37,895 bases of DNA from Rubellimicrobium sp. (GTDB taxonomy: Bacteria > Pseudomonadota > Alphaproteobacteria > Rhodobacterales > Rhodobacteraceae), in the NCBI GenBank assembly GCA_020832515.1, contig JAFIEN010000004.1, positions 1-37,895 of the forward strand. The letters are read 5' to 3'. Shown here in pieces: positions 36,058 through 37,895 of the stretch. The notes beneath the pieces were generated by a model. That model had not been told where the DNA came from. It saw only the letters and a list, made by a program, of their open reading frames with translations, and searched no databases. Both the position numbers and the translations under genes were made by a program. Numbering within the stretch: the stretch's first letter is position 1; each line of letters opens with the position of its first letter.

Positions 36058-36105
36058 GGGGGGCGGGGCCCCCCAAACCCCCCGGAGGATTTGCGCCAAA
36101 GCGAA
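36058..36105. repeat. Candidate dispersed Rhodobacteraceae intergenic element (G6/C6 hairpin plus CCCCCCGGAGGATTTGCGCCAAAGCGAAAG)
   Basis: GGGGGGCGGGGCCCCCCAAACCCCCCGGAGGATTTGCGCCAAAGCGAA between yggS-like and L,D-transpeptidase genes; resembles a sequence recalled from other Rhodobacteraceae. Confidence 0.5.
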
Positions 36106-36151
36106 AGGGAAATCCGGACAAGGCCGGGCGGCCTGAGGGCGGCATCACGCA

Positions 36152-36646
36152 CTAGCGGATGACAAGCCGGCTTGCATGGCGCAGGCGGGGGGCGATCCAC
36201 AGAAGTGCGGCGCGGGGCAGGGCGATACACCCGGCCGTCGGCTGGCCCGGACCGCGCCATTGGTGGATGAAGATCGCCGAACCCCGCCCGCGCACGGCGC
36301 GTGGCCAGTTCCAGTCGGTCAGGATGACGAGGTCGTACAGCGGATCGGGCCTGCGCAGACGCTCGTGGCCGTGCGGATAGGGCGCTCGAACCATGAGGTT
36401 GTAATCCTCATGCGCCGGATCGTCGGACCACAGGTCGGACGGGCCGATCGGGAGGGCCCAGTCCGCGGGGCGGGCGATGCGGTCCGGGCGGTAGAGCATG
36501 CCGATCAGGCCATGCGTCCCGCGCGGGGTGCAACCGTCCCCCTCACGCTTGCGGTCGGTCAGGCCGCCCCGTCCGATGGTGCAGGGAAAGCGGCGCCCGA
36601 GAAAGCGCAGGCCGGATGGGGTCAGGACAAGATCGGTCGTCTTCAT
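36152..36646 (-). CDS. L,D-transpeptidase (YkuD) family protein, no obvious signal peptide
   Basis: GRGGLTDRKREGDGCTPRGTHGL; AIFIHQWRGPGQPTAGCIALPRAALLWI (HxnGCIAL catalytic motif). Confidence 0.88.
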   Translation of the reverse strand: MKTTDLVLTPSGLRFLGRRFPCTIGRGGLTDRKREGDGCTPRGTHGLIGMLYRPDRIARPADWALPIGPSDLWSDDPAHEDYNLMVRAPYPHGHERLRRPDPLYDLVILTDWNWPRAVRGRGSAIFIHQWRGPGQPTAGCIALPRAALLWIAPRLRHASRLVIR

Positions 36647-36663
36647 CGAGCGTCACCTGGACG

Positions 36664-36690
36664 AAAAGGGGCGCAGTCCTGCGGCCCCTT
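36664..36690 (-). terminator. Probable terminator downstream of gyrB
   Basis: Minus strand AAGGGGC(c)GCA-GGAC-TGCGCCCCTT followed by TTCG; lies about 90 bp after the gyrB stop. Confidence 0.55.
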
Positions 36691-36781
36691 GCACGGGATG
36701 GCGTCGCGCCAATGGTGCGGGTGAAACCTGCGCGCGCCCACAGCCCGGCCCCGTCGGCTGGGTCAAGCCCACCAGACCAGG

Positions 36782-37895
36782 TCAGAAATCCAGGTGCTGA
36801 ACATTCAGCGCATTGTCCTGAATGAAGGCGCGGCGCGGCTCGACCACGTCACCCATTAGCTTGGTGAACAGGTCATCGGCCTCGGCGACATCGTCGATCT
36901 TGACCTGCAGCAGCGTCCGAGCCTCGGGATCGAGCGTCGTTTCCCAGAGCTGGCCCGGGTTCATCTCGCCAAGCCCCTTGTAGCGCTGCAGTGTCAGCCC
37001 ACGCTCGCCCTCTTCCAGAATGGCCTTCAACAGGTCCAGCGGCCCGTGGATCAGCTGGGACCGGTCGCGCCGCACCAGGGTTGCGGGCTTGTCATAGACT
37101 TCCTGAAGGGACCGGGTGAAGCTGCCCGCCCGGCGGCTTTCGCCCGACCGCAGCATCGGGCCGTCGAGCGTGCGCACCTCCTCGACCCCGCGCAGGATAC
37201 GCGCCAGCCGGATGCCGTGGTCCTGGGTGATCCGGCCGCGCCAGCCGCGTTCCCATTCCAGCGCGATCAGGTCCAGCCGTGCCGCCACCTTGTCGGCAAC
37301 CCCCTGCAGGTCGGCATCCACCGCGCCGGGCACGAAGGCCCCCGCGATCGCCGCCTGTTCGAGGATGTGGCGGGGATAATGGGTCGGAAAGGCGTCAAGA
37401 ACCCGGCGAAGGCTTCGCGCCTCTTCGACCACGCGCAACAGATCTGCGGCGGCGACCTCGGAACCCGACCCCAGGCGCAATACGGCCCCGTCTATTCCCT
37501 GCTGGATCAGGTATTCGTCCAGCGCGGCCTGATCCTTGAGATAGACCTCCGACTTGCCGCGCGCCACCTTGTAGAGCGGCGGCTGCGCGATGTAGAGGAA
37601 GCCCCCCTCGATCAGCTGCGGCATCTGACGGAAGAAGAAGGTCAGAAGCAGCGTCCGGATATGCGCGCCATCGACATCGGCGTCGGTCATGATGACGATC
37701 TTGTGGTAGCGCAACTTGCGGATGTCGAACTCGTCCCGTCCGATGCCGGTGCCCAGCGCCATGACGAGGTTGCCGATCTCCTGGCTTGACAGCATCCGGT
37801 CAAAGCGGGCGCGTTCCACGTTCAGGATCTTGCCCCGAAGCGGCAGCCGGGCGTGCTGGCGCGGTCGCGGGCGGGGTGGGGCGCACCCGCCGCCG
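36782..37895 (-). CDS. gyrB: DNA gyrase subunit B (3' part; 5' end beyond window)
   Basis: [120 protein letters not shown]. Confidence 0.95.
   Translation of the reverse strand, partial: GGGCAPPRPRPRQHARLPLRGKILNVERARFDRMLSSQEIGNLVMALGTGIGRDEFDIRKLRYHKIVIMTDADVDGAHIRTLLLTFFFRQMPQLIEGGFLYIAQPPLYKVARGKSEVYLKDQAALDEYLIQQGIDGAVLRLGSGSEVAAADLLRVVEEARSLRRVLDAFPTHYPRHILEQAAIAGAFVPGAVDADLQGVADKVAARLDLIALEWERGWRGRITQDHGIRLARILRGVEEVRTLDGPMLRSGESRRAGSFTRSLQEVYDKPATLVRRDRSQLIHGPLDLLKAILEEGERGLTLQRYKGLGEMNPGQLWETTLDPEARTLLQVKIDDVAEADDLFTKLMGDVVEPRRAFIQDNALNVQHLDF

Noticed and set aside
1-37895. Search by eye for CRISPR arrays, tRNA/rRNA genes, IS elements and known defence genes
   Set aside because: No regularly spaced repeats, cloverleaf-like segments, transposases or nuclease/defence motifs were seen; absence was not verified computationally.

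Overview
High-GC alphaproteobacterial chromosome segment, most like Rhodobacterales/Rhodobacteraceae judging from gene content and order. No rRNA, tRNA, CRISPR array, transposase or phage gene was seen. The window is dominated by cell-envelope and surface-polysaccharide functions. (i) At 0.5-11.5 kb there is an orphan polysaccharide ABC permease, then cysQ-kdsB-glycosyltransferase, galU, two further glycosyltransferases, a beta-1,6-GlcNAc-transferase-like protein with a long unassigned C-terminal half, and a two-part sulfotransferase-like protein. (ii) At 11.5-16.3 kb lies the kdsD-lptC-lptA-lptB-hpf-ptsN block (no rpoN between lptB and hpf) and rnd. (iii) At 16.3-25.1 kb there is a GT61-type protein, then a sugar import and catabolism module: DapA-family protein, lactonase, ABC importer, aldose-epimerase-like protein, cupin and SDR. 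(iv) At 25.1-29.2 kb there is an L,D-transpeptidase, then a YjbH-YjbF pair followed by a small exported Ser-rich protein with its own promoter and terminator. (v) At 29.3-34 kb lies holA-lptE-leuS-DUF3576. (vi) The window ends with a porin, a YggS-family PLP protein, a second L,D-transpeptidase and the 3' part of gyrB. The best candidates for something undescribed are a putative sulfated surface-glycan assembly module, the YjbH/YjbF/small-protein unit, a glycosyltransferase with an apparent ATA start, and several strong inverted repeats in the leader and intercistronic regions of the sugar operon. Product names come from reading the translated proteins; no database search was run.
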